Shown here piece after piece: positions 24,233 to 33,126 of a DNA stretch of 64,000 nucleotides. Origin of the DNA: Planctomycetaceae bacterium (lineage in GTDB: Bacteria > Planctomycetota > Phycisphaerae > Sedimentisphaerales > UBA12454); contig JAJFVK010000008.1 in assembly GCA_021371795.1 (NCBI GenBank), positions 124,001 to 188,000 of the forward strand, written 5' to 3'. The position numbers were made by a program, and so were the translations under genes. The notes below the pieces were generated by a model. It ran no database searches. It was not told where the DNA came from and worked only from the letters and a program-made list of their open reading frames with translations. Each line of letters starts with the position of its first letter. Positions within the stretch are counted from its first letter, which is position 1.

Positions 24233-25945
24233 ATGAGTAAAAACCGGAGAAAATTAGGCGAAATTCTCTATAAAAGCGGACTGATAGGCAAAGAAGCCTT
24301 AATCAGCGCCATCAAAACGAGCCAGCAGAAACACAAGCGGCTCGGCGAAGAGCTTATAGAGCTGGGACTTACGACCGAAGAAGAAATCTGTAAAGCAATC
24401 GCCCATCAGTTTGGTCTCAATTACATCGACCTCGACAGATTCCACGTTTCCAAAGAGGCGATGCAGCTTATTCCTAATGAAGTCGTCCAAAAATTCAGCG
24501 TTTTGCCGATAGCCAAAGAAAACGGCAAACTTAAACTTATCATCAGCGACCCGCTCGACCTCGATATGCTCGATACTTTGCGTTTCAGGCTCAACAGCGA
24601 GCTGGAATGCAGTATCGCAAGTCCCACAAAGATTCGTGCTTTCATCGAACGAAGCATCGATAACGTTCGCAGCAGTATCGACGCCACGGCAGCGGAACTT
24701 GCCGCCGAGGGGCACTCGATTGAAGCGGAAATTCTCAAGGCTGAAGCTGCCGGCGAAGATGACGAAGGCCCGGTTATCAGGCTTGTAAACCTCATTATCG
24801 ACGAAGCTGTTCGTATGAAGGCAAGTGATATTCACATCGAACCGATGACTGACCGCGTAAGGGTTCGTTATCGTGTTGACGGCGTTTGTTCCGAACGAGA
24901 TACGATACCAAAGCATATGCAGGCCTCGCTTCTCGCGAGATTCAAGATTTTGTCCGGTATGGACATTTCAGAACGAAGACTGCCGCAGGATGGAAGAATT
25001 CAGCGTGAAATCGACGGAAAGAAGATTGACTTCCGTGTTTCGGCGCTGCCAGGCTATCACGGCGAAAGTACCGTGCTTCGTATTTTGTCGCCGGAATCGA
25101 TTAATATCGGTATTCAGGCGCTCGGTTTGGGCGATGAAGATAATCAGAAATTTTTAAGAATCATCAAAAGGCCGAACGGCATTTTCCTTGTAACAGGCCC
25201 AACCGGTAGCGGTAAAAGTACAACGCTTTATTCAGCGTTGAAGGAACTCAACAAGCCTGACAAGAAAATTATTACTGCTGAAGACCCTGTCGAATATAAC
25301 GTAGCCGGCATTAATCAGTGTCAGGTGAAAGAGGATATTGGACTTACTTTTGCAAAGATTTTGAGAGCTATGCTGCGTCAGGCGCCGAACGTGATTCTCG
25401 TCGGTGAAATTCGTGACGGCGAAGTTGCGGATATCGCCATTCAAGCCGCTCTTACAGGCCACTTGGTGTTTAGTACGCTGCACACAAACGACGCGTCGAG
25501 TGCGATTACGCGTCTTATCGATATGGGCGTAAAGCCGTTCCTTGTCTCAAGTTCCATTCAGGCTATTATGGCACAGCGTCTTGTTCGAAGGCTTTGCCCG
25601 AATTGCAAGATTATCGATGAGCATCCCGACCCGCACTATTTAAGACTGCTCAATATCGGGCCGGAAGATTTGAAAAAACATCAGATTTACAAAGGTGCCG
25701 GATGCAACAAGTGCCACGGCATGGGTTATAAAGGCCGACAGGGCATTTTTGAAATACTTGAAATGAACTCCCAATTGCGTGAGCTTGCTTTCGCAAGGGC
25801 GCCGGCTTCTGAAATAAGAAAAGCCGCCAAAGCGAGCGGTATGAGTACTCTGCTCGAAGACGGCAGACAAAAGATATTTAAAGGTATAACCACGCCTGAA
25901 GAAGTATCGAAACATTCACAGGCTGAAGGTTTGGTTTTGGATTAA
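24233..25945 (+). CDS. PilB/GspE-family assembly ATPase 1
   Basis: A 570-residue traffic ATPase. N-terminal MshEN/GspE-N domain (residues 10-150) starts RKLGEILYKSGLIGKEAL. The ATPase core has Walker A GPTGSGKSTT (322-331), Walker B-type ILVGEIRDGEVA and the conserved histidine in TGHLVFSTLHTND. A zinc-binding site CPNC ... CNKCHGMGYKG is near the C-terminus. Such hexameric cytoplasmic ATPases power extension of pili or pseudopili. The locus encodes two of them; this one is first and lies downstream of the strong promoter. The stop codon lies in a perfect hairpin. Confidence 0.93.
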   Translation: MSKNRRKLGEILYKSGLIGKEALISAIKTSQQKHKRLGEELIELGLTTEEEICKAIAHQFGLNYIDLDRFHVSKEAMQLIPNEVVQKFSVLPIAKENGKLKLIISDPLDLDMLDTLRFRLNSELECSIASPTKIRAFIERSIDNVRSSIDATAAELAAEGHSIEAEILKAEAAGEDDEGPVIRLVNLIIDEAVRMKASDIHIEPMTDRVRVRYRVDGVCSERDTIPKHMQASLLARFKILSGMDISERRLPQDGRIQREIDGKKIDFRVSALPGYHGESTVLRILSPESINIGIQALGLGDEDNQKFLRIIKRPNGIFLVTGPTGSGKSTTLYSALKELNKPDKKIITAEDPVEYNVAGINQCQVKEDIGLTFAKILRAMLRQAPNVILVGEIRDGEVADIAIQAALTGHLVFSTLHTNDASSAITRLIDMGVKPFLVSSSIQAIMAQRLVRRLCPNCKIIDEHPDPHYLRLLNIGPEDLKKHQIYKGAGCNKCHGMGYKGRQGIFEILEMNSQLRELAFARAPASEIRKAAKASGMSTLLEDGRQKIFKGITTPEEVSKHSQAEGLVLD

Positions 25946-26033
25946 TTATACCGATTGGTATAATTGCTCGCGTGTCGTAAAGTTTGTACGACTTCGCGGC
26001 CCGCTTCGCTTTACCCGCGGAGCATCGTACGAT
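25944..26033. repeat. Intercistronic hairpins between pilB1 and pilT
   Basis: First a perfect 9-bp stem AATTATACC (25944-25952) / GGTATAATT (25957-25965) that includes the stop codon. Then nested arms GTACGA (25986-25991) / TCGTAC (26025-26030) and CGCGG (25996-26000 region) / CCGCG (26015-26019). No T-run follows, so termination is not obvious; attenuation or mRNA stabilisation is possible. Confidence 0.65.
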
Positions 26034-26065
26034 AATTTTTTTAACATGTATTACAGGATTTATAA

Positions 26066-27202
26066 ATGGCTACTGTACATATTGACAGGCTTCTCGAAGC
26101 ATGTATTAAAATGGGCGGTTCAGACTTGCACATCACAGTCGGAAGACCGCCGGTATTAAGACTCCACGGCAGGCTTCGTTCGCTCGAAACAAAAGTTCTC
26201 GAACCTGAAGATACGACAGCACTTATGAAGAGTATCACTCCTGACAAAAACCAGCAGGAGTTCCAGGAAGTAGGAAGTACAGACTTCGGTTTTGCTTTTG
26301 GCGATAAAGCCCGTTTCAGAACCGCAGTTTTCCGTCAAAAAGGCAACGTCGCGATGGTTTTGCGTTTGATTCCGTCAGAGCTGATGAGCTTTGATAAAAT
26401 CGGTTTGCCGAAGATTTGCGCGGCTCTGTGCAGAAGGCCCAGAGGTTTGTTCCTCGTTACCGGCCCGACCGGAAGCGGAAAAACCACAACGCTTGCCAGT
26501 ATGATTAACTATATCAACGAAACGCTCGACCGGCACATCATTACAGTTGAGCATCCTATCGAATATTATCATCAGCACAAAAAATCGATTATCAATCAGC
26601 GTGAAGTCGGCATAGACGTGCCTTCATTTGCCGAATCTTTGAGAAGAGCTTTAAGACAGGACCCTGACGTTATCCTCGTCGGTGAATTGCGAGACCTTGA
26701 AACAATGGAAAACGCTATTCGTGCCGCGGAAACCGGACACTTGGTGTTCAGTACAGTTCACACCACCGGCTGCCAGGGTACTATCAACCGTATCGTCAAC
26801 GTGTTCCCTGTTGACCAGCAGGAACAGATTCGTATTCAGTTGAGCACAAACTTGATTGCGGTTTTGAGTCAGGCGTTGTGTCCATTGAAAGTCGGCAAAG
26901 GCCGAGTCGCCGCTTATGAATTTATGGTGGTAACACCGGCTATTTCGAACCTTATTCGCGAAAACAAGACCTTTAGAATCGAGTCTGCGATTCAAACTGG
27001 TAAGGGACTTGGTATGCAGCTTCTCGATGACCATCTTTGGGAACTGTACGATTCGGACAAGATAAGTCTTGAAGAGATGGTTGAAAAGGCCAGACAGCCG
27101 AGTATGCTTCTCGAAAAAGCCGAGAAGAAACTGGGCGGCAGAACTGCCGAATTTATGAAAGAGCTGGAAGGAATCGGGCCTATTATTGGGGCGAAAGAGT
27201 AA
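26066..27202 (+). CDS. pilT: Type IV pilus retraction ATPase PilT
   Basis: A 378-residue retraction ATPase. It begins with the PilT N-terminal domain (LLEACIKMGGSDLHITVGR), then Walker A GPTGSGKTTT (about 133-142), HIITVEHPIEY, the VILVGELRDLETM Walker B segment and AAETGHLVFSTVHTT. Length and motifs match PilT, not PilB: there is no MshEN domain and no zinc cysteines. PilT depolymerises pili, giving twitching motility and DNA uptake in other bacteria. Its presence argues the locus makes true retractile pili or a hybrid machine and not only a type II secretion pseudopilus. Confidence 0.94.
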   Translation: MATVHIDRLLEACIKMGGSDLHITVGRPPVLRLHGRLRSLETKVLEPEDTTALMKSITPDKNQQEFQEVGSTDFGFAFGDKARFRTAVFRQKGNVAMVLRLIPSELMSFDKIGLPKICAALCRRPRGLFLVTGPTGSGKTTTLASMINYINETLDRHIITVEHPIEYYHQHKKSIINQREVGIDVPSFAESLRRALRQDPDVILVGELRDLETMENAIRAAETGHLVFSTVHTTGCQGTINRIVNVFPVDQQEQIRIQLSTNLIAVLSQALCPLKVGKGRVAAYEFMVVTPAISNLIRENKTFRIESAIQTGKGLGMQLLDDHLWELYDSDKISLEEMVEKARQPSMLLEKAEKKLGGRTAEFMKELEGIGPIIGAKE

Positions 27203-27569
27203 ATGCCGATTTTGAAAAAAATTTGCGGATGAACAGAATTTTGACCGTGATTTTTGAAAAAACAATGGCATTTCCGCTAAGTGTCAAGTCGGGATCGACA
27301 GAAAAGCGATAACTTTCCTCATCTAATTTTTCTGTTTATGAAAGTGTTTGTCAAAAAGATAGTTAGAATATGTCGACTTGTTGCATTTTACCCATATTGC
27401 CAGTTTAGTGATATGAAAAAACATAATTACTGGACTTTGTTGTTGTGTTTATTACAATAAACCAGTTGTCGTGTTCATAATTTTCTTGCTATAATAAAGT
27501 TACGAACGTATAGTTTAATTGTTAAGAAACAATATTAATTAACCCGTAAGGGTTAGTTGGAGGTCTCAA
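27203..27569 (+). promoter_or_regulatory. 367-bp leader with promoter and RBS-proximal hairpin
   Basis: No gene is present. A promoter candidate is TTGTCG (27466-27471), 18-base spacer, TATAAT (27490-27495). Just before the ribosome binding site GGAGG (27559-27563) is the inverted repeat TAACCC-GTAA-GGGTTA (27540-27555), which could affect translation of the second ATPase gene. Confidence 0.6.
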
Positions 27570-29318
27570 ATGGCCAAAGACATTCCAATAGAACAGTTGC
27601 GTGGACGATCGTTAGGTCGCATCCTTGTTAAGATGGGCGTCCTGACAAGGGATAAAATTCATCAGTGCCTGGCCGTTCAAAAGAAAAAGGGCGGCGGTGT
27701 TCTCCTTGGTCAGGTTATGCTCGAACTTGCGATGGTCGACCAAAAGCAACTCAACAAAGCACTGGCTGCGCAGCGAGGTATGGAATTTATCGAGATGGGC
27801 GGTATGGATATCGATAAATCCGTCATCGAGTTGGTTCCCGCACAAATGGCTAATGCATATCGTGTTATTCCCCTTGAATACAGCAAAACCGACAATAGTA
27901 TGCTGGTTGCGATTGACAGCCCAGACAATTTCAAGGCCACTGACGATTTAAGTACTCTGATGGGTTACAAGGTAAGGGCGAAAGTCGCCACTCCGACCGA
28001 CCTTGATGAGATGCTCAAGAAATACTACTCCAAAGAAGATGAAAGCATTAACGACCTGATTGGTCAGCTTGAAGGCGATGATTTTCTTGGCGAGTTCGCC
28101 GGCAGAGACCACAGTATCGACCTTGACGAGTTGAAAGAGCTTGCCGAGTCGAACCCGGTTAAAAAACTGCTCAACCTTGTGCTGCTTCAGGCGATTAAGG
28201 ACAAAGCATCAGACGTTCACTTCGAACCATTCGAAGCTGAATATAAAATGAGATACAGAATTGACGGTGTGCTGTATGAAATGATACCGCCGCCGAAACA
28301 CATTGCCGTAGCGATTAGTTCGAGAATTAAGGTTATGGCGAACCTCGACATCGCGGAAAGAAGAATGCCGCAGGACGGAAGAATTCCGCTTACGGTTCAG
28401 GGTCATCAGGTTGACCTTCGTGTCGCTATTTTGCCGACGATGTTTGGCGAAAGCGTCGTGCTTCGTATTCTTGACCGTTCACAGCTCGATTTGAAGCTTG
28501 AGAATCTCGGTCTGTCTCCGCGTGATATGGAAACGATTCGTCTGCTGGTGCAAAAGCCGAACGGCATTTTGATTGTTACCGGCCCGACCGGCAGCGGAAA
28601 AACAACAACGCTTTATTCAGCTCTTAAAGAGCTTAATACAATTGACGCTAAACTGATTACTACCGAAGACCCCGTCGAGTATGACATCGACGGCATTATA
28701 CAGGTTCAAATGAAGCCGGAAATCGGTCTGACGTTCGCGAGCTGTCTGCGTTCAATTTTGCGTCAGGACCCGGACGTGATAATGGTCGGTGAAATTCGTG
28801 ACCTTGAAACCGCGCAGATTTCCGCGCAGGCATCGCTGACAGGCCACCTTGTATTCACCACGCTTCACACGAACGACGCCCCGAGTGCGATTGCCCGTCT
28901 TGTGGACCTTGGTCTTGAGCCGTTTTTGATTACAGCGACTCTCGAAGGCGTTATCGCACAAAGACTCGTCAGAAAAATCTGCGAGAATTGCAAAGAAGCG
29001 TACGAGCCGACCGAAGAGCAGCTTATGGAGCTTGATTTGAAGCCGGATATGATTCAGGGCAAGAAATTCTATTACGGCCGCGGCTGCGACCAGTGCAACA
29101 ACACAGGTTACAGAGGTCGAATGGGACTTTATGAAATAATGATATTTGACGATGATATGCGCCAGCTTGTTATGAATAGCGCCTCGACGAACGTCCTGCG
29201 AAACGCCGCGAAGAAAACGGGTATGACTACGCTGCGTGAAAAAGGTCTCAAGGCAATATTCGACGGCATTACAACGATTGAAGAAGTTGTAAAAGAAACA
29301 GCAATGGAAGAACTATAA
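27570..29318 (+). CDS. PilB/GspE-family assembly ATPase 2
   Basis: A 582-residue paralogue of the first ATPase, with the MshEN-type N-terminus (LRGRSLGRILVKMGVLTRD), Walker A GPTGSGKTTT at about 338-347, VIMVGEIRDLETAQI and a zinc site CENC ... CDQCNNTGYRGRMG. It is preceded by a good promoter and GGAGG ribosome binding site, so it can be expressed independently of the first ATPase. It is followed directly by the PilC/GspF gene and the pseudopilin genes, suggesting that it is the dedicated motor of that machine, while ATPase 1 with PilT might serve another pilus. That division is inference. Confidence 0.93.
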   Translation: MAKDIPIEQLRGRSLGRILVKMGVLTRDKIHQCLAVQKKKGGGVLLGQVMLELAMVDQKQLNKALAAQRGMEFIEMGGMDIDKSVIELVPAQMANAYRVIPLEYSKTDNSMLVAIDSPDNFKATDDLSTLMGYKVRAKVATPTDLDEMLKKYYSKEDESINDLIGQLEGDDFLGEFAGRDHSIDLDELKELAESNPVKKLLNLVLLQAIKDKASDVHFEPFEAEYKMRYRIDGVLYEMIPPPKHIAVAISSRIKVMANLDIAERRMPQDGRIPLTVQGHQVDLRVAILPTMFGESVVLRILDRSQLDLKLENLGLSPRDMETIRLLVQKPNGILIVTGPTGSGKTTTLYSALKELNTIDAKLITTEDPVEYDIDGIIQVQMKPEIGLTFASCLRSILRQDPDVIMVGEIRDLETAQISAQASLTGHLVFTTLHTNDAPSAIARLVDLGLEPFLITATLEGVIAQRLVRKICENCKEAYEPTEEQLMELDLKPDMIQGKKFYYGRGCDQCNNTGYRGRMGLYEIMIFDDDMRQLVMNSASTNVLRNAAKKTGMTTLREKGLKAIFDGITTIEEVVKETAMEEL

Positions 29319-29321
29319 CGA

Positions 29322-29420
29322 GTGAAGATTGAAAAATGAAGAATGAAGATTTAAGGAACGCCTTTGGCGTGATATTTATGAAAATCTTCAATCTACAATC
29401 TACAATCTTCAATATTCAAT
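29322..29420. repeat. Inverted heptad module B with ACGCC hairpin
   Basis: Left arm of heptads (GTGAAGA, TTGAAAA, ATGAAGA, ATGAAGA), a central hairpin ACGCC-TTT-GGCGT (29358-29370), and a right arm of complementary heptads (ATCTTCA, ATCTACA, ATCTACA, ATCTTCA). The arms can pair imperfectly over about 30 bases. Confidence 0.8.
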
Positions 29421-29433
29421 TTAAAGGTGATTT

Positions 29434-30678
29434 ATGCCAGTATTTCAATATGAAGCTTTGGATGCCAATGGCGGCGAAATAAAAGGCCAGATTGAGGCGT
29501 TGAGCGGCGATGAAGCGTTGAGCAAGATTCGCAATATGGGCTATTTCCCCACAAAACCACCGAAGGCAAAAGGCGGCGTGCGGGAAAAATTAGCCGCTGC
29601 GGCAAAGCCCAAGTCTCGCAGAGGTTCCGGCGGTAAAGTTAAAGTTAAGATGCTTACGCAGTTTGCTCGCCAGCTTTCGACTTTACAGGATGCCGGTCTG
29701 CCGATTCTGCGTTCGCTTAGAATTCTCGAAGAGCAGCAAAAGGGCGGAACATTCAGGCGTGTTATCGGTTATGTCGCCGACGATATTGAAAGCGGCTCGA
29801 CGTTATCCGAAGCGCTTGGCAAATTCCCAAAGGCTTTCAACAGATTATTCGTCAACATGGTGGCTGCCGGCGAAGTCGGCGGTGTGTTGGATGTCATTCT
29901 CGCAAGACTTGCCGATTTTATGGAAAAGGCGCAGAAGCTCAAAGCGAAAATCAAAGGCGCGATGGTTTACCCGCTCGTAGTTTTGGGCGCTGCGTTTGCT
30001 ATCGTTATGGGTTTGATGATTGGCGTTATTCCGAAGTTCAGCCAGGTGCTTAAAGATATGACCGGCGGCGAACTGCCCGCGCTTACACAGTTTCTTATAA
30101 AGATCAGTAACTGGCTGGCGTTTCAATACGGCTGGGCGGTAATGCTTGCGGTTCCGTTTATTATGATGTTTACCCTGCGAATCATCAGAAAATTCGGCGC
30201 AGGCAGATACATCCTTGACGCCATCAATCTTAGACTGCCGGTCGTCGGCAAAATCGTTTACAAAACTACCGTCGCGAGATGGACAAGAACGCTTGGTACG
30301 CTAATCAGCGCCGGCGTTCCGATTCTTGAGGCGATTAATATTACAGCCGATACATCAGGCAACGAAGTTTATGCGGCTATGCTTCACAAAGTACACAACG
30401 GTATTCGGCAGGGCGACACGTTCGCCAATCCGCTGCGTCAGTCGAAAACGGCTGACGGCCTGGTCGTCAATATGATTGATGTCGGCGAAGAGACGGGCGA
30501 TATGGACAAAATGCTTTTGAAAATCGCAAACAACTTCGACGAAGATGTTGATGTGCTGGTCGGTTCGCTTATGAGTTTGCTCGAACCGATTATGATTCTC
30601 GTACTCGGAGGCGTTGTCGGTACTATCGTGCTGGCGATATTCCTGCCGATGGTCAAAATTATTACATCGCTGATGTAA
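29434..30678 (+). CDS. PilC/GspF inner-membrane platform protein
   Basis: A 414-residue platform protein. The N-terminus MPVFQYEALDANGGEIKGQI is characteristic, followed by two GspF domains (about 75-195 and 275-395), each with hydrophobic helices and the conserved QLSTLQDAGLPILRSL and TRTLGTLISAGVPILEAI repeats. It anchors the ATPase to the growing pilus or pseudopilus in the inner membrane. It has a good ribosome binding site (AAGGTGAT) and lies 115 bases after ATPase 2. It is the only platform protein in the window, although there are two assembly ATPases. Confidence 0.94.
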   Translation: MPVFQYEALDANGGEIKGQIEALSGDEALSKIRNMGYFPTKPPKAKGGVREKLAAAAKPKSRRGSGGKVKVKMLTQFARQLSTLQDAGLPILRSLRILEEQQKGGTFRRVIGYVADDIESGSTLSEALGKFPKAFNRLFVNMVAAGEVGGVLDVILARLADFMEKAQKLKAKIKGAMVYPLVVLGAAFAIVMGLMIGVIPKFSQVLKDMTGGELPALTQFLIKISNWLAFQYGWAVMLAVPFIMMFTLRIIRKFGAGRYILDAINLRLPVVGKIVYKTTVARWTRTLGTLISAGVPILEAINITADTSGNEVYAAMLHKVHNGIRQGDTFANPLRQSKTADGLVVNMIDVGEETGDMDKMLLKIANNFDEDVDVLVGSLMSLLEPIMILVLGGVVGTIVLAIFLPMVKIITSLM

Positions 30679-30679
30679 C

Positions 30680-30762
30680 GAAAATTAAAAATCAAAAATT
30701 AAATATCAAAATTGTGGAAGTTTAAAATTAAATATCTCTGTGAGCTCTGTGTTCTCTGTGGC
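30680..30762. repeat. Heptad array followed by exact 9-bp CTCTGTG array
   Basis: 30682-30716 is nearly identical to the array at 21821-21855. Then CTCTGTGAG, CTCTGTGTT and CTCTGTGGC follow in exact 9-bp phase (30736-30762). Different word families are thus joined in one spacer. Confidence 0.8.
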
Positions 30763-30834
30763 TATTAAAAAAGAGAACTCTGGGGCTAAAAAACGTTAAC
30801 AGTAATAATATTATTAATAGGAAAGGCAACTAAA

Positions 30835-31884
30835 ATGGAAACGAAAAGAAAATCAGGTTTTACAATCGTAGAATTGCTGACCGTTATGGCAATCATAGCT
30901 ATTCTAATGGGCTTACTTCTGCCCGCGATGCAGGCGGTAAGAAAACTGGCTAAAGATGTAAGCCAAAAAGCGCAGTTCAAAACTATCGAAGCCGCTCTCG
31001 AAGCTTATGCCGGCGAAAACGGTACGTATCCGGAATCGTCAGTATCTCCTACAATTGTTACAAAGGCGACTGTTGGTGCTCACAAGCTTGCTGAAGCTTT
31101 AGTCGGAAGAGACATGCAGGGCTTTGACCCGAAATCAAGCTGGGATGCGGACACCGATAGACTTGGTACGGCTAACACTGAAATTTATGCAAACAGAGAG
31201 GCTCCGCAGAGTTCTGAACAGGTTGAAGTTGATGCGTCTTTGAAGAGAAGACAGGAAGTGTATCTTAAGATACAGGATGTTGAAGCATATCAGGTTAATC
31301 AATTATTCAATAATTGCGGTGTTGTTTATCCCGGCAGCCTTGATAGTATCGGTACAGTAAGTTCAACTTATTATTCGGCACCGGTATTAACAGATACCTA
31401 TCGTGCTAAGAAAGTTACTTTGCCGAATGGTACAAATTTACTGGCAGGTACGCCGATTCTTTATTATAAAGCTGACACCAGGCCTGATTCAGCTATCATA
31501 GCCGCAAATGGCCAAGAAACGGCATTTCCTGATACGCAGAAGGCCACCAATCGTGGAACTGACGATCTTGCTCTGACGCCTTCAATTGATGCCATTGCAG
31601 ATTATATATATGATGTCAATGATAACGATGATCTTGTTAAGTTGTATCAAATGATGAAACCGACAGCTGCAAACGTACACTATTTTGATTCACAACATGA
31701 AGAGCAAGTTATTGTTAGAGGAACATCGCAGACAGTTAATGGTTTGTGGTTATTCTATGATACTATCACAAATGAAAAAATGGCACAGCCGACTCCGTAT
31801 AATCGCAACAGCTACATCCTGATTTCAGCAGGTTATGATGGCATTTACGGTACAAAGGATGACATCTATAACTTTGAAAAATAA
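30835..31884 (+). CDS. Pseudopilin-like prepilin 1
   Basis: A 349-residue protein with a class III prepilin signal: basic leader ending SG, cleavage before F, glutamate at mature position 5 (GFTIVELLTVMAIIAIL) and a hydrophobic helix. The long soluble domain contains a C-terminal ISAGYDGIYGTKDD motif similar to the calcium-binding end of GspG major pseudopilins. It is longer than typical GspG (about 140). After peptidase processing it should assemble in the periplasm. It has a good ribosome binding site (GGAAAGG) and is the first of six prepilin-type genes. Confidence 0.87.
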   Translation: METKRKSGFTIVELLTVMAIIAILMGLLLPAMQAVRKLAKDVSQKAQFKTIEAALEAYAGENGTYPESSVSPTIVTKATVGAHKLAEALVGRDMQGFDPKSSWDADTDRLGTANTEIYANREAPQSSEQVEVDASLKRRQEVYLKIQDVEAYQVNQLFNNCGVVYPGSLDSIGTVSSTYYSAPVLTDTYRAKKVTLPNGTNLLAGTPILYYKADTRPDSAIIAANGQETAFPDTQKATNRGTDDLALTPSIDAIADYIYDVNDNDDLVKLYQMMKPTAANVHYFDSQHEEQVIVRGTSQTVNGLWLFYDTITNEKMAQPTPYNRNSYILISAGYDGIYGTKDDIYNFEK

Positions 31885-31900
31885 ATAACGGTTAGTAATG

Positions 31901-32037
31901 CCGCAAAGGCACAAAGATGCGAAATGATTTAAGATTGAAAAATGAAGAATGAAGATTTAAGGAACGCCTTCGGCGTGATATTTATGAAAATCTTCAATCT
32001 ACAAGCTTCAATATTCAATTTCTTTGTGTCTTTGCGG
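31901..32037. repeat. Doubly nested inverted word module C
   Basis: Outer arms CCGCAAAGGCACAAAG (31901-31916) and CTTTGTGTCTTTGCGG (32022-32037) are complementary except one base. Inside are heptad arms of the ATTGAAG type (31932-31958 and 31985-32019) and at the centre the hairpin ACGCC-TTC-GGCGT (about 31963-31975). Inner parts match module B almost exactly. Confidence 0.85.
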
Positions 32038-32057
32038 CTGAAAATAAGGGTGCAAAA

Positions 32058-33011
32058 ATGATGACCGAGAAAAAATATTGCCGTAAAAATGGTTTCACGC
32101 TCGTTGAGATTCTGACTGTTGTTTTCATAATCGCGATTCTACTTGGCGTTCTTATGCCGGCTATGAATATGGTTAGAAAAACCGCAAAGGACGTTCAGGA
32201 AAAAGCGCAGATGGCAAGTATTGACATCGGCTTGAATCTTTATAAAAACGAAAGCTGCTTCGGCGATTACCCGCAGTCTCGCGGTTATAACGAAACCGGT
32301 GCTGCGAAGTATTGCGGCGCACAAACGCTTTCTGAAGCGATGTTCGGTCAGGATTTACTCGGCGTTGACCCGAATACAAGTTATGCAGTTGGTACAGGCA
32401 CGCCTCCTTATGCTCCTGAATATGATTTCGGCAATCCCGCATATAACCTTGATAACAGAAAAGGCCCTTATCTCGACAGAACACATATCAGTGTTATGAC
32501 TGCGCAAAATATTTATGATTCGAGTGCGTCAGCTATTGAGCCTGATTTATTTTTGATTTGTGATGTATATGCACGGGCGAAAAAATATGTAACACTGCCG
32601 AATGGAAACTCAAAGAAGGTGGCCATATCTACGCCGATTTTATATTACAAAGCAAACATTTCAAAAACTAACAATAATGATTTAACAGATACTGGTACTG
32701 ACAACAATATTTATGACAGTCAGGACAATGAAAAATTAATAGGATTGAAATCTCTGGGTGTGGAAAAAACCAAACTTAAGCATCATTTTGACCAAACTTA
32801 TACAGAAGAACGGCAAGAAGGTGCAACAGTAGTAACATTAAATGGCAGGCAAATTTTCTATGAATTCATCTCTGACCCTATGACTTCAACAACAACGCCA
32901 TTAATAAACCGTCCCGTAAGACCGGATAGTTTTCTTTTGATATCGGCCGGCAGCGATGGCCTGTACGGCACGTCCGACGATATCTGTAATTTCGAGCCTA
33001 ACATTGAGTGA
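32058..33011 (+). CDS. Pseudopilin-like prepilin 2
   Basis: A 317-residue relative of prepilin 1, with signal NGFTLVEILTVVFIIAIL (cleavage after G, E5 present), a shared pattern MPAMNMVRKTAKDVQEKAQM after the helix and the C-terminal motif SAGSDGLYGTSDDI. The soluble domains diverge, suggesting duplication then specialisation. ATG 32058 has AAGGG upstream; a second ATG follows immediately. Its spacer to gene 1 is the nested repeat module C. Confidence 0.86.
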   Translation: MMTEKKYCRKNGFTLVEILTVVFIIAILLGVLMPAMNMVRKTAKDVQEKAQMASIDIGLNLYKNESCFGDYPQSRGYNETGAAKYCGAQTLSEAMFGQDLLGVDPNTSYAVGTGTPPYAPEYDFGNPAYNLDNRKGPYLDRTHISVMTAQNIYDSSASAIEPDLFLICDVYARAKKYVTLPNGNSKKVAISTPILYYKANISKTNNNDLTDTGTDNNIYDSQDNEKLIGLKSLGVEKTKLKHHFDQTYTEERQEGATVVTLNGRQIFYEFISDPMTSTTTPLINRPVRPDSFLLISAGSDGLYGTSDDICNFEPNIE

Positions 33012-33017
33012 GTACTG

Positions 33018-33112
33018 ATTTAAGATTGAAGATTGTAGATTGAAGATTTGTGGAAACGCCTTTGGCGAATCTTTTTTATTCTTCATTATTCAATCTTCAT
33101 TCTTAAATCCTT
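33018..33112. repeat. Inverted heptad module D
   Basis: Left heptads GATTTAA, GATTGAA, GATTGTA, GATTGAA; centre AACGCC-TTT-GGCG (33055-33067); right complementary heptads such as ATTCTTC, ATTATTC, AATCTTC, ATTCTTA. Same architecture as module B. Confidence 0.8.
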
Positions 33113-33126
33113 CAAAAGTGTGATTT

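Noticed and set aside
26651-27271. Minus-strand open frame of 206 codons opposite pilT
   Set aside because: Shadow of the conserved ATPase core.
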